In this document: piece by piece, positions 1 through 7,835 of the stretch
Numbering within the stretch: the stretch's first letter is position 1
Layout: each line of letters opens with the position of its first letter
DNA from: an uncultured Methanomassiliicoccales archaeon
Lineage (GTDB): Archaea > Thermoplasmatota > Thermoplasmata > Methanomassiliicoccales > Methanomethylophilaceae
Direction: 5' to 3'
Assembly: GCA_959597175.1 (NCBI GenBank)
Contig: CAUFXM010000020.1
Location: 1 to 13,664, forward strand
DNA length: 13,664 nt
Notes under the pieces: generated by a model
The model's input: the letters and a program-made list of their open reading frames with translations, nothing else
What the model was told of the DNA's origin: nothing
The model's database searches: none
Made by a program: the position numbers and the translations under genes

Positions 1-13
1 ATTGACATAATAA

Positions 14-28
14 CAGTGTTAATCACTG
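14..28. promoter_or_regulatory. Inverted repeat upstream of the adhesin gene
   Basis: The arms CAGTG (14-18) and CACTG (24-28) flank a TTAAT spacer, 30 bp before the preferred adhesin start codon. This AT-rich symmetric element lies where an archaeal promoter or upstream operator would be expected. No clear TATA box could be assigned with certainty. Confidence 0.3.
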
Positions 29-40
29 ATTGAGCAATTG

Positions 41-55
41 TTGCTATGATAGCAA
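41..55. promoter_or_regulatory. 15-bp perfect palindrome at the adhesin start (copy 1)
   Basis: TTGCTAT-G-ATAGCAA has 7-bp perfect arms around one central base and ends 2 bp before the preferred ATG at 58. The same 16 bp (with a preceding G) recurs at 13648-13663, at the other end of the window. With a one-base centre it is more likely a protein-binding DNA site, such as an operator at the transcription start, than an RNA hairpin. It also contains the alternative ATG at 46, which is a reason to prefer the start at 58. Confidence 0.5.
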
Positions 56-57
56 AC

Positions 58-3000
58 ATGAACGAAAAAGGAAGGCAGACCAAGCTGCTTGCCGCAGTCG
101 CCGTCTTCGCGATGGTCGTGTGCGCGCTGGCCATAGTCATGCCTTCTGATGACGTCCAGGCCGCAGATGCGACCGCTCTGCCAGATGCAGATGAAAACGG
201 AGTCATCACATTGACTGAGAACGTCACTCTCGCTGACGTATGGAAAGTCACAAGTGATACCAGCCTCGATCTTGCTGGCTACACTCTGACAGTTCCCATG
301 ATAGAGGTGGGAAACTCGAGTGATGAAAACGGAGTCACACTTACTATCACCGACTCTGGAACTACTGGCAAGATTGTCAAATCCTCCGGTGGAGATGCCA
401 CTTGTGCGATTCGTGTAGGAATCGCAGGAGCAGGAACCATTGAAATGACTGGTGGAACAATTGATGCGACCGCCGGTAACTGGTACGGAATTGGAATCTT
501 CAGTGACTCCACAGCTACCATTGAAGATACGACCATTAATGCTAAACTTTCCGCAATCAGTGGAAACGGGACACAGACCGGATCTGTCATGAGTCTGACC
601 GACGTCAACTTCACTTCCGAGATGGTTGCCGCTGTGTTCTTCCCCTCCACTACCACTCTCGAGGTCACTGGTGGAACATTCACTGGTGCGACTGGTTTCG
701 ACATCCGTGCTGGGAATGTTACAATAACCAATGTCACAATCAACATCGACCTTGAGAACCCCGACTGGACCGGATCTTCGGGACCGTCTTCTTACGGAAT
801 GGGAATCGCCATCTTCGACCACTCCAGCTATGGAAACTCCATAACAGTGGATGTCGAGGGTTGCACCATCAACAATGCTGTATACGACTACTATGTTGGA
901 GCACTGAACCAGTCTCCCGAGAACACCGATGGGGACGATGTATATCTCTGGGGTGCTGAAGCGTTTGACAGCTCGAAACTCACCAGCAAATACACTTTCA
1001 ACGACACGATTTCCCTGAGTTTCCCCGGTTTCACCTTCGAGAGCACTGCAAGCACTGCTGGATATCAGTTTGCCGCAGTTAACACCACGAGCACCTCATT
1101 CACAGTTCCCTCTGGCCTCATCATCAGCGGAACCGTCTCGTTTGACGCTGATGATTCAGCTACTCTTGAAGAGATCAAAGCGGGAAGTGGTGGAATCACA
1201 TTCAGGCAGGGTTCCGTCACGATCTCTGGCAATATCGTGTCCGGATCCGGAGATGCCTCGGACATCGCCTCCGCAATCACCGGAGTCTCGGGGGATGTGG
1301 TCCTTTCTAACCTTACCATCACGTCCGGAACGCTAGACATCTCTGGTGATGTCTCTGTCAGTGGAAACGTCATCGTCGCTGAAGAGGCTGCTATCGACAT
1401 TCAGTCGGATGCTACGCTAACTGTCCAGCCCAACTCCACCCTCAGTGTCAGTGGTTCCGTTGACGGAGAGGGTACGCTGGAGAACAACGGTACAATTGCC
1501 CTTACGAGCACGAACGCTTCCATCCCCGACAGTATCGGAGGAACCGGAAACGTCGACAACTCGGCGGTTGCGTCCGAAGGTACACTCAGTGGAACCTACG
1601 ACACGACCACCACTTTCACTCAGAATCAGATCATCACTGCAACCGGCGACATCACACTGGTTTCCGGAACTGTGTTCACATTCGAAGGAACGCTCATCAT
1701 CCCCGAGGGAGTGACCGTGACTGTCCAGGCAGGTGCCAAGCTCATCGTCAACTCCTCAACAGGATCCATCGTCAACAACGGTACCATCATCGTCGAGTCA
1801 GATGCTGGTCAGGCAACCGTCAACGGAAGCAGTGTCCCTGCAGGCGGACTGCTCATCACAGGTACTGCGTCCTTGACCAACAACGGTGTCATCGAACTCG
1901 CGTTCATGCCTGAGGGTGACGAGACCGCCACCAACTTCCAGCTCGATGTTATCTCTGGAACACTCACCAACAACGGTCAGATCAACGTAGGCGAGGACTC
2001 CAGGATGTGCGTCGATGCTAGCGGTGTCGTGAACAATACATCCGACGCTACTGTCAACATGAACGGCTACTTCGTCGGAGAGATCAGCAATGCTGGAACC
2101 GTTGCATTCAACGGGTCCACCAGTTCCGACAGTTCCAACATCATTTACATGGTTGCGCCTGGTGCCACTGTGGAAATTCAGTACCTCAGCGGAAACCTCG
2201 CCATCAGGGACATCGGACTCACGAACTCCAACATTACCGTCGGAGATGAGACAACCGGTACTGACGCTACCAACATCACCCGCGAACCCAACCTCCTCAG
2301 GCTGAACACGACCACTGCCAACTACTATGTCTCCGGACTCACTGTTGTCAGCGAGGTTGTCAGCGAGAAGGTTCAGAACACCACCAACTACTACAACAAC
2401 ATGATGATTTCTGGTTCCATCTCCACAGGAATCATCGACAGCACCCTCGAGGGGTTCACGCCTGCCAGCGATGGCGTAAATGTGGTGACGTTTACCATCG
2501 ATGGGCCCCGCATGATCGTTTCCGGAGAGTTTGCTGTTGCCAACACCGTCGGGTTCAACAACTATGATGCCCTGACCGTTTCTGGAACACTCAGTATCGG
2601 TGACGGTGCCGACATGGTCGGTCATGGTAATGCCGTCGTCAATGTCACCGAAGGAACCATTACTGCCTCGTCTGCCCCGATTACCACTGGCCAGACTGTT
2701 AATGCAGCTTCCTACACCGTCAGGACGACAAGTCCCGCAACCACTACATACTACTACACGACCCTTGCCAACGCTCTGGCCTCCGGTGCAACATCAGTTA
2801 CGATTACCGGACCCATGACCATTGACGAGGCTCTCACCATCCCCAGCGGGGTCACCGTTACCAAGACCGATGGAGCCACCACTGTGGATTCTACTGCAAC
2901 CAACCAGAACATTCTGATCATCTCCGAGGATGGTAGTATCACAGTCGCTGATGGTGGAAGGCTTAACAGCTCTGCCGCTATCGATGTCCAGGGATCTCTG

Positions 3001-4803
3001 TACGCTGAGAACAAGAGGACTGGCCTCAGAGGCAGCAACTACATATTCTCCGAGGTCAAGTCCGAGGGAGATGCCGACATCCTGTACACCAACCTTGTGA
3101 ACGCTCTCACCAACGCCGAGTCCGGCGACGTCATCACCCTGTCCAACGATGCGACCATCAGGTCCAACGTTTCCATCTACGAGGGAGTCACCCTTAGGAC
3201 GGAGGGACACAACGTTACCATCGCCAATGATGTGACCTTCACCATCGACGGGACCCTGTACTTCAACAGCAACACCGGTTCCCTCATCCTGGCCTCGGTC
3301 ACCAACCCCGACCTCAGCCAGCCCGGAGAGGTCGTTCTCAATGGAATCATCCAGAGCGACGTGCCTCTTACCTACACAGAGAACGGAGCCTATCCCGCCG
3401 GAGCGTACTACTCCATCACCTCCAACGGAAGGATGGTCTACTACATCCAGCCTCTCGACGACGCTGTCGCCAACATCGCTACTTTCGACGACTCCACCAT
3501 CCAGGTCTACGGAGACGTCACCGTCGGGGATATCTCCGTCACCGGTACCGCCGATGAGTCTGCGATCATCGTCGTCAACGACAAGCTGACCGCTGGAACC
3601 ATCACCCTGGACAACGCCCAGGTCCAGATCGTCACGGGCGCCATCATGGATGCCACCGTCGCTAACAGCGTCGGATCCATCGACATGGTCGCTGCCGGAG
3701 GCGCTCAGACCAACAACGCCAACCTTACCATCGAATCCGCGGCCAACACCGCCGGTGAGACCGAGCTGACCGTCACCGGAATCGTCTCCGATACCGTCGG
3801 CAACGACCTCAGGTACGCCTTCACCGTAGCAGACATTGTCGACTTCGGCGCATCCACCGTTCCTGGCATGACCGTCGACGGTACCGCCAACATCGATGCC
3901 CGCCTGACCGTCACCGGAACACTGACCATCAACGGAACCGTCAACGTCGAGACCAACGGAACACTCAGTGCCACCGGCAGGACCGTTCTGCTCGGTGATC
4001 TGAACATCGCCCCTGTCTCCACCGAGGGAAGGGGAACCGCCCAGGTCGCCGACATCTACATCGGCCTCTCGTACAGCTCCACCGATGGAATCTCCACCGG
4101 TGCTGACGCGACCGTCACGGGAGCCCTGTCCGTGTCCGGAACAGCCTATGTCTCAGCCGGATCCACGGTCCCCGCGAACTTCTGCGAGAACAGCGACTCC
4201 ACTGAGTTCTACGTAGAGGACGCCCTCTGGCTCACTGCCTATGGAACATCTGCTACTGTGGACAACGCACCTGTTACCGATGCGAAATTCAATGGTTGGG
4301 ACAACCCCGCCACCACCGCCGAGGAGACCATCTCCGGAGTCGACATCGACCTTGCTGACTATGCGAGGCTCGATGCCAACATAGACTACAACGTCTACGG
4401 TGTCGCTGTTGTGACTGACGGCGGCATAGGTTCCGTCGCTATAGACGGAATTCTGATGACCCAGCAGAACGATAACACATTCGTCCTCACCGGGCTCAGA
4501 GCTGGTACACACACCCTCAGCTATACCCTGAAGTCCGGGTACGAGGGCACCGCCACCATGAACATCGACGGTCAGGCGATCTCTGGATATGAGTTCACCC
4601 TCTCCGGTGATTACAGTGAGGTGTACGACCTCACCATCAATCTGGCTGGAACCACACCCTCCTCGGGAAGCGGCGAGGTCATCGTCAACGTCCCCGGAAG
4701 CGGCGACGACGGAATGTCCCTCACCGACATCCTCCTGATCGTCCTGGTGATCCTCATCCTCGTGATGGCGATCATCGTGGCCCTCAGGCTGATGAGGTCC
4801 TGA
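58..4803 (+). CDS. Giant adhesin-like surface protein, parallel beta-helix type, C-terminally membrane anchored
   Basis: This is a predicted secreted cell-surface protein of 1581 residues. Residues 1-35 form a signal peptide: a basic n-region (MNEKGRQTK), a hydrophobic core and a likely cleavage after VQA. The body to about residue 1450 is Thr/Ser/Gly/Val/Asn-rich and made of short repeated strands such as GTLTINGTVNVETNGTL. This is the pattern of right-handed parallel beta-helix adhesin-like proteins of methanogens. A more globular beta-rich segment (about 1455-1535) follows, then a Ser/Gly linker. Last come one membrane helix (LTDILLIVLVILILVMAIIV) and a short basic tail (RLMRS), which would hold the protein in the membrane facing outward. 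I chose ATG 58 over ATG 46 because the latter lies inside a palindrome and adds four residues before the basic n-region. No Shine-Dalgarno is seen, so the transcript may be leaderless. The ligand is unknown. The last ~50 codons and the 3'-UTR are duplicated at 7565-7863. Confidence 0.85.
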   Translation: MNEKGRQTKLLAAVAVFAMVVCALAIVMPSDDVQAADATALPDADENGVITLTENVTLADVWKVTSDTSLDLAGYTLTVPMIEVGNSSDENGVTLTITDSGTTGKIVKSSGGDATCAIRVGIAGAGTIEMTGGTIDATAGNWYGIGIFSDSTATIEDTTINAKLSAISGNGTQTGSVMSLTDVNFTSEMVAAVFFPSTTTLEVTGGTFTGATGFDIRAGNVTITNVTINIDLENPDWTGSSGPSSYGMGIAIFDHSSYGNSITVDVEGCTINNAVYDYYVGALNQSPENTDGDDVYLWGAEAFDSSKLTSKYTFNDTISLSFPGFTFESTASTAGYQFAAVNTTSTSFTVPSGLIISGTVSFDADDSATLEEIKAGSGGITFRQGSVTISGNIVSGSGDASDIASAITGVSGDVVLSNLTITSGTLDISGDVSVSGNVIVAEEAAIDIQSDATLTVQPNSTLSVSGSVDGEGTLENNGTIALTSTNASIPDSIGGTGNVDNSAVASEGTLSGTYDTTTTFTQNQIITATGDITLVSGTVFTFEGTLIIPEGVTVTVQAGAKLIVNSSTGSIVNNGTIIVESDAGQATVNGSSVPAGGLLITGTASLTNNGVIELAFMPEGDETATNFQLDVISGTLTNNGQINVGEDSRMCVDASGVVNNTSDATVNMNGYFVGEISNAGTVAFNGSTSSDSSNIIYMVAPGATVEIQYLSGNLAIRDIGLTNSNITVGDETTGTDATNITREPNLLRLNTTTANYYVSGLTVVSEVVSEKVQNTTNYYNNMMISGSISTGIIDSTLEGFTPASDGVNVVTFTIDGPRMIVSGEFAVANTVGFNNYDALTVSGTLSIGDGADMVGHGNAVVNVTEGTITASSAPITTGQTVNAASYTVRTTSPATTTYYYTTLANALASGATSVTITGPMTIDEALTIPSGVTVTKTDGATTVDSTATNQNILIISEDGSITVADGGRLNSSAAIDVQGSLYAENKRTGLRGSNYIFSEVKSEGDADILYTNLVNALTNAESGDVITLSNDATIRSNVSIYEGVTLRTEGHNVTIANDVTFTIDGTLYFNSNTGSLILASVTNPDLSQPGEVVLNGIIQSDVPLTYTENGAYPAGAYYSITSNGRMVYYIQPLDDAVANIATFDDSTIQVYGDVTVGDISVTGTADESAIIVVNDKLTAGTITLDNAQVQIVTGAIMDATVANSVGSIDMVAAGGAQTNNANLTIESAANTAGETELTVTGIVSDTVGNDLRYAFTVADIVDFGASTVPGMTVDGTANIDARLTVTGTLTINGTVNVETNGTLSATGRTVLLGDLNIAPVSTEGRGTAQVADIYIGLSYSSTDGISTGADATVTGALSVSGTAYVSAGSTVPANFCENSDSTEFYVEDALWLTAYGTSATVDNAPVTDAKFNGWDNPATTAEETISGVDIDLADYARLDANIDYNVYGVAVVTDGGIGSVAIDGILMTQQNDNTFVLTGLRAGTHTLSYTLKSGYEGTATMNIDGQAISGYEFTLSGDYSEVYDLTINLAGTTPSSGSGEVIVNVPGSGDDGMSLTDILLIVLVILILVMAIIVALRLMRS

Positions 4804-4905
4804 AACCGAGAACTCAAAAAGGGTAGAACGTGAGAAACGTGTAAACGAGTGACATCTGCTCCTCACGTGAGCGAACGTGAACCCACAGAAACCTGAAGAG
4901 AAAAC
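4801..4905 (+). repeat. Conserved adhesin 3'-UTR block, copy A
   Basis: From the stop codon for about 100 bp this sequence is nearly identical to 7725-7835, apart from small indels. It includes the palindrome CTCACGTGAG (4862-4871). The inverted arms ACGTGAG (4828-4834) and CTCACGT (4862-4868) could pair across a 27-nt loop and are conserved in copy B. The block encodes no protein, so its conservation points to recent duplication or gene conversion, to a functional UTR, or to both. Confidence 0.65.
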
Positions 4906-4934
4906 GCGGTCCCGCCATAAGGGGGCGGGACCGC
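4906..4934 (+). terminator. Strong 3'-UTR hairpin after the adhesin gene (copy A)
   Basis: An 11-bp perfect GC-rich stem (GCGGTCCCGCC, 4906-4916, with 4924-4934) encloses the 7-nt loop ATAAGGG. It lies about 100 nt after the adhesin stop. No long T-run follows, so it may be a 3'-end stabiliser or processing site rather than a classical terminator. The equivalent hairpin at 7836-7862 has a different stem sequence but a 7-nt loop differing at only one base. Confidence 0.6.
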
Positions 4935-4948
4935 ACCTTCTATAATTA

Positions 4949-5210
4949 TGAGGAAGAGACACGGAAGCACTGACCGAGCTCGGCAGGATCCTCGGTCCGT
5001 GCCACAGCACAGACATCCCCTTGTACATCGGAACAACCCAGGATGCATGAGGCCCGACCTCTGCAGGAACGTCTCCACCGACACCAGCACCCCGTCGAGG
5101 ATCGAGTCGATGGAGACCGCGGGCCTTTTGAAGGCCGAGGATCGTGGCAGGTCCGTTCTGCCGACTCTGACATACAGAGTACGCCGTCGCAGGACCCTTT
5201 CTATCATTAA
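4949..5210 (+). pseudogene. Decayed winged-helix regulator gene (frameshifted remnant)
   Basis: No frame is open across this stretch, but two adjacent frames together read like one small winged-helix protein. Frame 2 gives EALTELGRILGPCHSTDIPLYIGTTQDA and stops at about 5048. Frame 1 then continues with a recognition-helix-like segment, STPSRIESMETAGLLKAED, and RGRSVLPTLTYR. The order (ELGRILG..TDI.LYI, then a Leu-rich helix, then a GR..LT wing) resembles small winged-helix proteins common in Methanomassiliicoccales. At least one frameshift and a lost start are needed, so I call it a fossil. It has no equivalent at the matching place in the second unit. Family recognition is from memory and moderate at best. 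Confidence 0.4.
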
Positions 5211-5229
5211 TGTCCTCATCTTATCATGT

Positions 5230-5277
5230 GATATTATCAATGATATTATCCGTGATATCATTAGTGATGTCATCTGA
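5230..5277. repeat. Four tandem 12-bp repeats (GATATTATCAAT-like)
   Basis: Four contiguous 12-bp units occur: GATATTATCAAT (5230), GATATTATCCGT (5242), GATATCATTAGT (5254) and GATGTCATCTGA (5266). Each contains a near-palindromic GATaTtATC core. Related units occur upstream of the second regulator (7900-7995 and 8071-8135). A repeat with a period near one helical turn suggests cooperative protein binding. The most obvious candidates are the neighbouring AlbA_2 regulators, but this is inference. Confidence 0.6.
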
Positions 5278-5417
5278 TCATAGTCAATATCACGACGCAG
5301 AACATCCGGCCGATTGTACCGACGATCGACTGGATCGTTCTTTCGGATTGTACGTCATCGCCCAGTACGACCTGCTGACGATCCTCTCACTATCTGGATC
5401 TTCAGAAAGGAGTCATG
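5278..5417. other. Intergenic stretch with no supported gene
   Basis: This is mixed-composition sequence between the 12-bp repeats and the first TCTAAATCGG element. Short open frames cross it but show no protein-like composition and no ribosome binding site. It may be further decayed sequence belonging to the winged-helix remnant. I see nothing definite in it. Confidence 0.3.
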
Positions 5418-5462
5418 TCTAAATCGGTTCTGAATCAGAATCAAACTAGAATCCGATTTAGA
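5418..5462. promoter_or_regulatory. Long inverted-repeat element, copy 1
   Basis: The perfect 10-bp arms TCTAAATCGG (5418-5427) and CCGATTTAGA (5453-5462) are separated by 25 bp that include AAACTAGAAT. A related copy lies about 190 bp downstream, immediately before the regulator gene. The repeated arm plus shared spacer suggests a duplicated operator. Confidence 0.5.
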
Positions 5463-5604
5463 AACCCAGATACATGCTCGGATTCGGTTTCAGGTTCTGT
5501 GTGAAATCAATCGATTCTCAACGAAAACGAACAATTTCGGAATAATATCCACGCTATATCGTACAATGCATGGATACAAATCAAGATTGCCGCCTTCTAA
5601 ACCG

Positions 5605-5658
5605 TCTAAATCGGTTCTAAATCGATTTTGAACTAGAAATCATCCGATTCGATTTAGA
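5605..5658. promoter_or_regulatory. Long inverted-repeat element, copy 2, next to the regulator start
   Basis: TCTAAATCG occurs twice in direct order (5605-5613 and 5616-5624) and its inverse CGATTTAGA lies at 5650-5658. GAACTAGAAAT between them matches the spacer of copy 1. The element ends 38 bp before the ATG at 5697. It abuts the AT-rich stretch at about 5661-5673, which is the best position for a TATA box of a leaderless transcript. A protein bound here could block that promoter. Confidence 0.5.
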
Positions 5659-5696
5659 AACCAATCTAGAAATACCGACACGCCCATCCTCCGGAC

Positions 5697-7127
5697 ATGA
5701 CCGAGCTGATCATCCGCGGGGACCGCGTCCTAAACCGGGAGGACGGGGGGTTCGAGGCCAAACCATACACCTCCGGCGTCCCCGAATCCTTGTGGGAGAC
5801 GTACTCCGCGTTCGCCAACACCTCCGGTGGGACCATCGTCCTCGGTCTGAGCGAATCCCGGGACGGCGACGGCTACGTCATCGGCGGCGTCCCCAACGCC
5901 GAGGGGATAAGGGACGACCTGTGGAGCACCCTGAACAACCCGCAGAAGGTCAGCGTCAACGTGATGATGGACGCCGACCTGAGGATCGTGGAGGCCGGAG
6001 GGAGGAGGATCATAGTCATGGATGTGCCGGAGGCGGACCGCTCCCTCCGCCCGGTGTTCATCAGGAGCGTCAACAGCGGCACCTACAAGAGGAACGGCTC
6101 CGGGGACTACCACTGCAACGCCAACGAGATAGCGGCGATGTACAGGGACGCCTCCCCCGACTCCAGGGACCGTCTCGCGACATCCGAGGCGCTGATGTCC
6201 GACCTGCGCTCGGACTCGGTCGAGGGGTTCAGGAGCCTGATGGCGGCCCGTCGGCCCACCAACGAATGGCTGAAGGAGCCCCTCGACGAGTTCCTCAGGC
6301 TCATCGGCGCGGCCACCAGATCGAAGGGCGAGTTTAGGCCGACGTACGCAGGCATTATGATGTTCGGGGACGAGGCCTCCATATCGGCGGAGGTCCCCGG
6401 CTTCTCCCTGGACTACAGGGAGTACGACGCCGGCGGGGAGGAATGGACGCTGAGGCGCCAGTCCGGGACCCCCGGGTGGTCCGGCAACCTGTTCGACTTC
6501 TACACCTACGTGGTCGGCAGGATACCGGTGCAGGTGGGGACGGGGTTCAGCGTCCCCGACGGCATCAACCGGCAGGAGGACACCCTCCTGGTCAGGACCC
6601 TGAGGGAGGCCGTGACCAACGCGGTGACCAACGCCGACTACTGGGGCAGGGGAGGGATCGTCATCGAGTCCCGTCCGGACGGGTACAGGGTGAGGAACGC
6701 CGGCACCTTCAGGATAAGCATAGAGAGGGCGGAGGCGGGAGGGGAGACCGACCCGAGGAACGAGGTGCTCATGAAGATGATCGGCCTCATCACCAACGCG
6801 GAGAAGGCCGGCACCGGGGTGAGGATGATGTTCTCTTCCTGCAGGCGGCTGGGCCTGGACCCCCCTTCGATTGAGGAGATCCAGCGCCCGGACATGGTGT
6901 CGGTGTCGGTCAGATACGGTACCGCGGACCCGTCGGAGAAGCTGGCCGCCATGGTGCTGGAGCTCGTCCGCAGGGATCCGAAGGTCACCACGGACGCAAT
7001 GGCGGAGGAGCTCGGGGTGAGGAAGAGCGCGGTCGTCCGCGCGCTGGACGGACTTAAGCGGAGGGGCACGCTCACCAGGGTCGGCGGCCCGAGGGGGAGA
7101 TGGGAGGTCGCTGAGGGCGAGAAGTGA
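5697..7127 (+). CDS. AlbA_2 / RecG-C-like putative transcriptional regulator (paralogue 1)
   Basis: The 476-residue protein has the COG2865 layout. An N-terminal AlbA_2 (Schlafen-type nucleic-acid-binding) domain spans about 15-150, with FEAK (19-22), AFANTSGG (38-45) and SGTYKRNGSGDYHC (127-140). A RecG C-terminal/GHKL-like domain spans about 190-400, with REAVTNAVTNADY (303-315), the NPG-like loop NAGTF (334-338), DPRNE (352-356) and KAGTGVRMM (370-378). A C-terminal winged helix spans about 412-471 (VTTDAMAEELGVRKSAVVRAL). Such proteins are usually treated as DNA-binding regulators of uncertain ligand. The loop reads NAG where relatives, including the neighbour at 8136, have NPG. No Shine-Dalgarno precedes the ATG, so a leaderless mRNA is likely. 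Repeat elements directly upstream suggest autoregulation. It follows the adhesin gene on the same strand after ~890 bp and is probably transcribed separately. Confidence 0.85.
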   Translation: MTELIIRGDRVLNREDGGFEAKPYTSGVPESLWETYSAFANTSGGTIVLGLSESRDGDGYVIGGVPNAEGIRDDLWSTLNNPQKVSVNVMMDADLRIVEAGGRRIIVMDVPEADRSLRPVFIRSVNSGTYKRNGSGDYHCNANEIAAMYRDASPDSRDRLATSEALMSDLRSDSVEGFRSLMAARRPTNEWLKEPLDEFLRLIGAATRSKGEFRPTYAGIMMFGDEASISAEVPGFSLDYREYDAGGEEWTLRRQSGTPGWSGNLFDFYTYVVGRIPVQVGTGFSVPDGINRQEDTLLVRTLREAVTNAVTNADYWGRGGIVIESRPDGYRVRNAGTFRISIERAEAGGETDPRNEVLMKMIGLITNAEKAGTGVRMMFSSCRRLGLDPPSIEEIQRPDMVSVSVRYGTADPSEKLAAMVLELVRRDPKVTTDAMAEELGVRKSAVVRALDGLKRRGTLTRVGGPRGRWEVAEGEK

Positions 7128-7150
7128 GGTCCGACCATACGGGTCGGTCC
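7128..7150 (+). terminator. Hairpin immediately after the first regulator
   Basis: GGTCCGACC (7128-7136) pairs with GGTCGGTCC (7142-7150) with one internal T-T mismatch around a 5-nt loop, directly after the TGA. It is a plausible 3' end structure. No clear T-run follows. Confidence 0.4.
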
Positions 7151-7564
7151 GGAGTGCCTGGGATCGAAGGTGGGGATCAGATGACCTCGTCACTCCGATC
7201 TCCTCATGGCCCGTATGATTTCCGGGGACGTCGGTGCCTGCTCCATCCACCGGTTCCTCAACCTGTTCAACGAACATCTCGAGCAGATGATCGATTATAA
7301 TCGAAGCATCCGATCCAGTCACCGAAAGCGATGCTTAGGGGCATACGCGACCAGCTTCCGTTCCGTTCGCCACGAGGAGTGAATTCCATGGAGCCCTATC
7401 CGTCGGATCCCGATGATAGCCGGCAGGTCCCCGCTGACAGGTGCCATGGTGCCCCGGCATTGCACAGTTACGACGATCCAGGGAAGCGACGTTCATCGAT
7501 TCCCTCCGGCCTCTGAGCAGGCTCGCCGTGAATTTGGCGAGATTCCAGAGCGGAACGGAGACGG
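7151..7564. other. Spacer between the two units, no convincing gene
   Basis: About 415 bp lie between the first regulator and the adhesin remnant. Two short plus-strand frames are possible but unsupported. One is 7206-7382 (58 codons, no ribosome binding site). The other is 7388-7516 (42 codons), which does have GAGGAG (7374-7379) eight bases before its ATG. The latter could be a small peptide or a relic, and I recognise neither. The stretch sits exactly where the body and 5' end of a second adhesin gene would be expected if the unit were a full duplicate. Confidence 0.3.
7291..7304. promoter_or_regulatory. 14-bp perfect palindrome
   Basis: TCGATTATAATCGA is perfectly self-complementary and lies in the non-coding spacer. 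Just beyond it, AGCATC (7305-7310) and GATGCT (7330-7335) form another inverted pair. It could be a regulator site left over from a lost promoter. No partner gene can be assigned. Confidence 0.35.
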
Positions 7565-7727
7565 GGCTGGAGCCGTGCCTTCCTCATCCGGATCCAGTGA
7601 CGTTGTCGTTAACGTCCCTGGAAGCGATGATGACTGCATGTCCCTCACCGACATCCTCCCGATCGTCCTGGTGATCCTCATCCTCGTGATGGCGATCATC
7701 GTGGCCCTCAGGCTGATGAGGTCCTGA
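7565..7727 (+). pseudogene. 3' remnant of a second adhesin-like gene (linker and membrane anchor only)
   Basis: The translated end (SSSGSSDVVVNVPGSDDDC, then the membrane helix and RLMRS) matches the C-terminus of the adhesin at 58-4803. Over 7638-7736 the DNA differs from 4714-4812 by one base, which changes Leu to Pro in the membrane segment. Upstream of about 7565 the similarity ends. The open frame extends back to an ATG at 7413, which would give 104 residues. That product would have no signal peptide and no adhesin repeats, and its N-terminal part is Arg/Pro-rich and unlike a surface protein. I therefore read it as the surviving end of a deleted or recombined adhesin gene. A short expressed membrane peptide is possible but unlikely. 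Confidence 0.7.
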
Positions 7728-7835
7728 AACCGAGAACACAAAAAGGGTAGAACGTGAGACGAACGTGGAAACGAGTCGACATCTGCTCCTCACGTGAGCG
7801 AACGTGAACCCGCTAGAAACCTGAACAGCAAACGA
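7725..7835 (+). repeat. Conserved adhesin 3'-UTR block, copy B
   Basis: This is the second copy of the block at 4801-4905. It keeps AAAAAGGGTAGAACGTGAG, the CTCACGTGAG palindrome (7789-7798), the ACGTGAG/CTCACGT arms (7752-7758 and 7789-7795) and GCGAACGTGAACCC. Differences are mainly 1-3 bp indels. Confidence 0.65.

Noticed and set aside
1798..2625. Long minus-strand open frames opposite the adhesin gene (e.g. 1798-2625, 19-822, 4153-5028)
   Set aside because: They mirror the repetitive Thr/Val/Ser codons of the adhesin in antisense, have no ribosome sites and no recognisable domains.
5210..5422. Small plus-strand open frame across the 12-bp repeats
   Set aside because: Its sequence is dictated by the repeats, with low complexity and no ribosome site.
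5730..7322. 530-codon minus-strand open frame opposite the first AlbA_2 regulator
   Set aside because: It arises from the high GC content of the real gene; the product is rich in His/Arg/Pro/Gly/Val with no fold-like pattern, while the plus strand has all family motifs.
7413..7727. 104-residue membrane protein as an intact gene
   Set aside because: Only the last ~50 codons are adhesin-like; the rest has no signal peptide or recognisable fold, so a 3' remnant is more likely.
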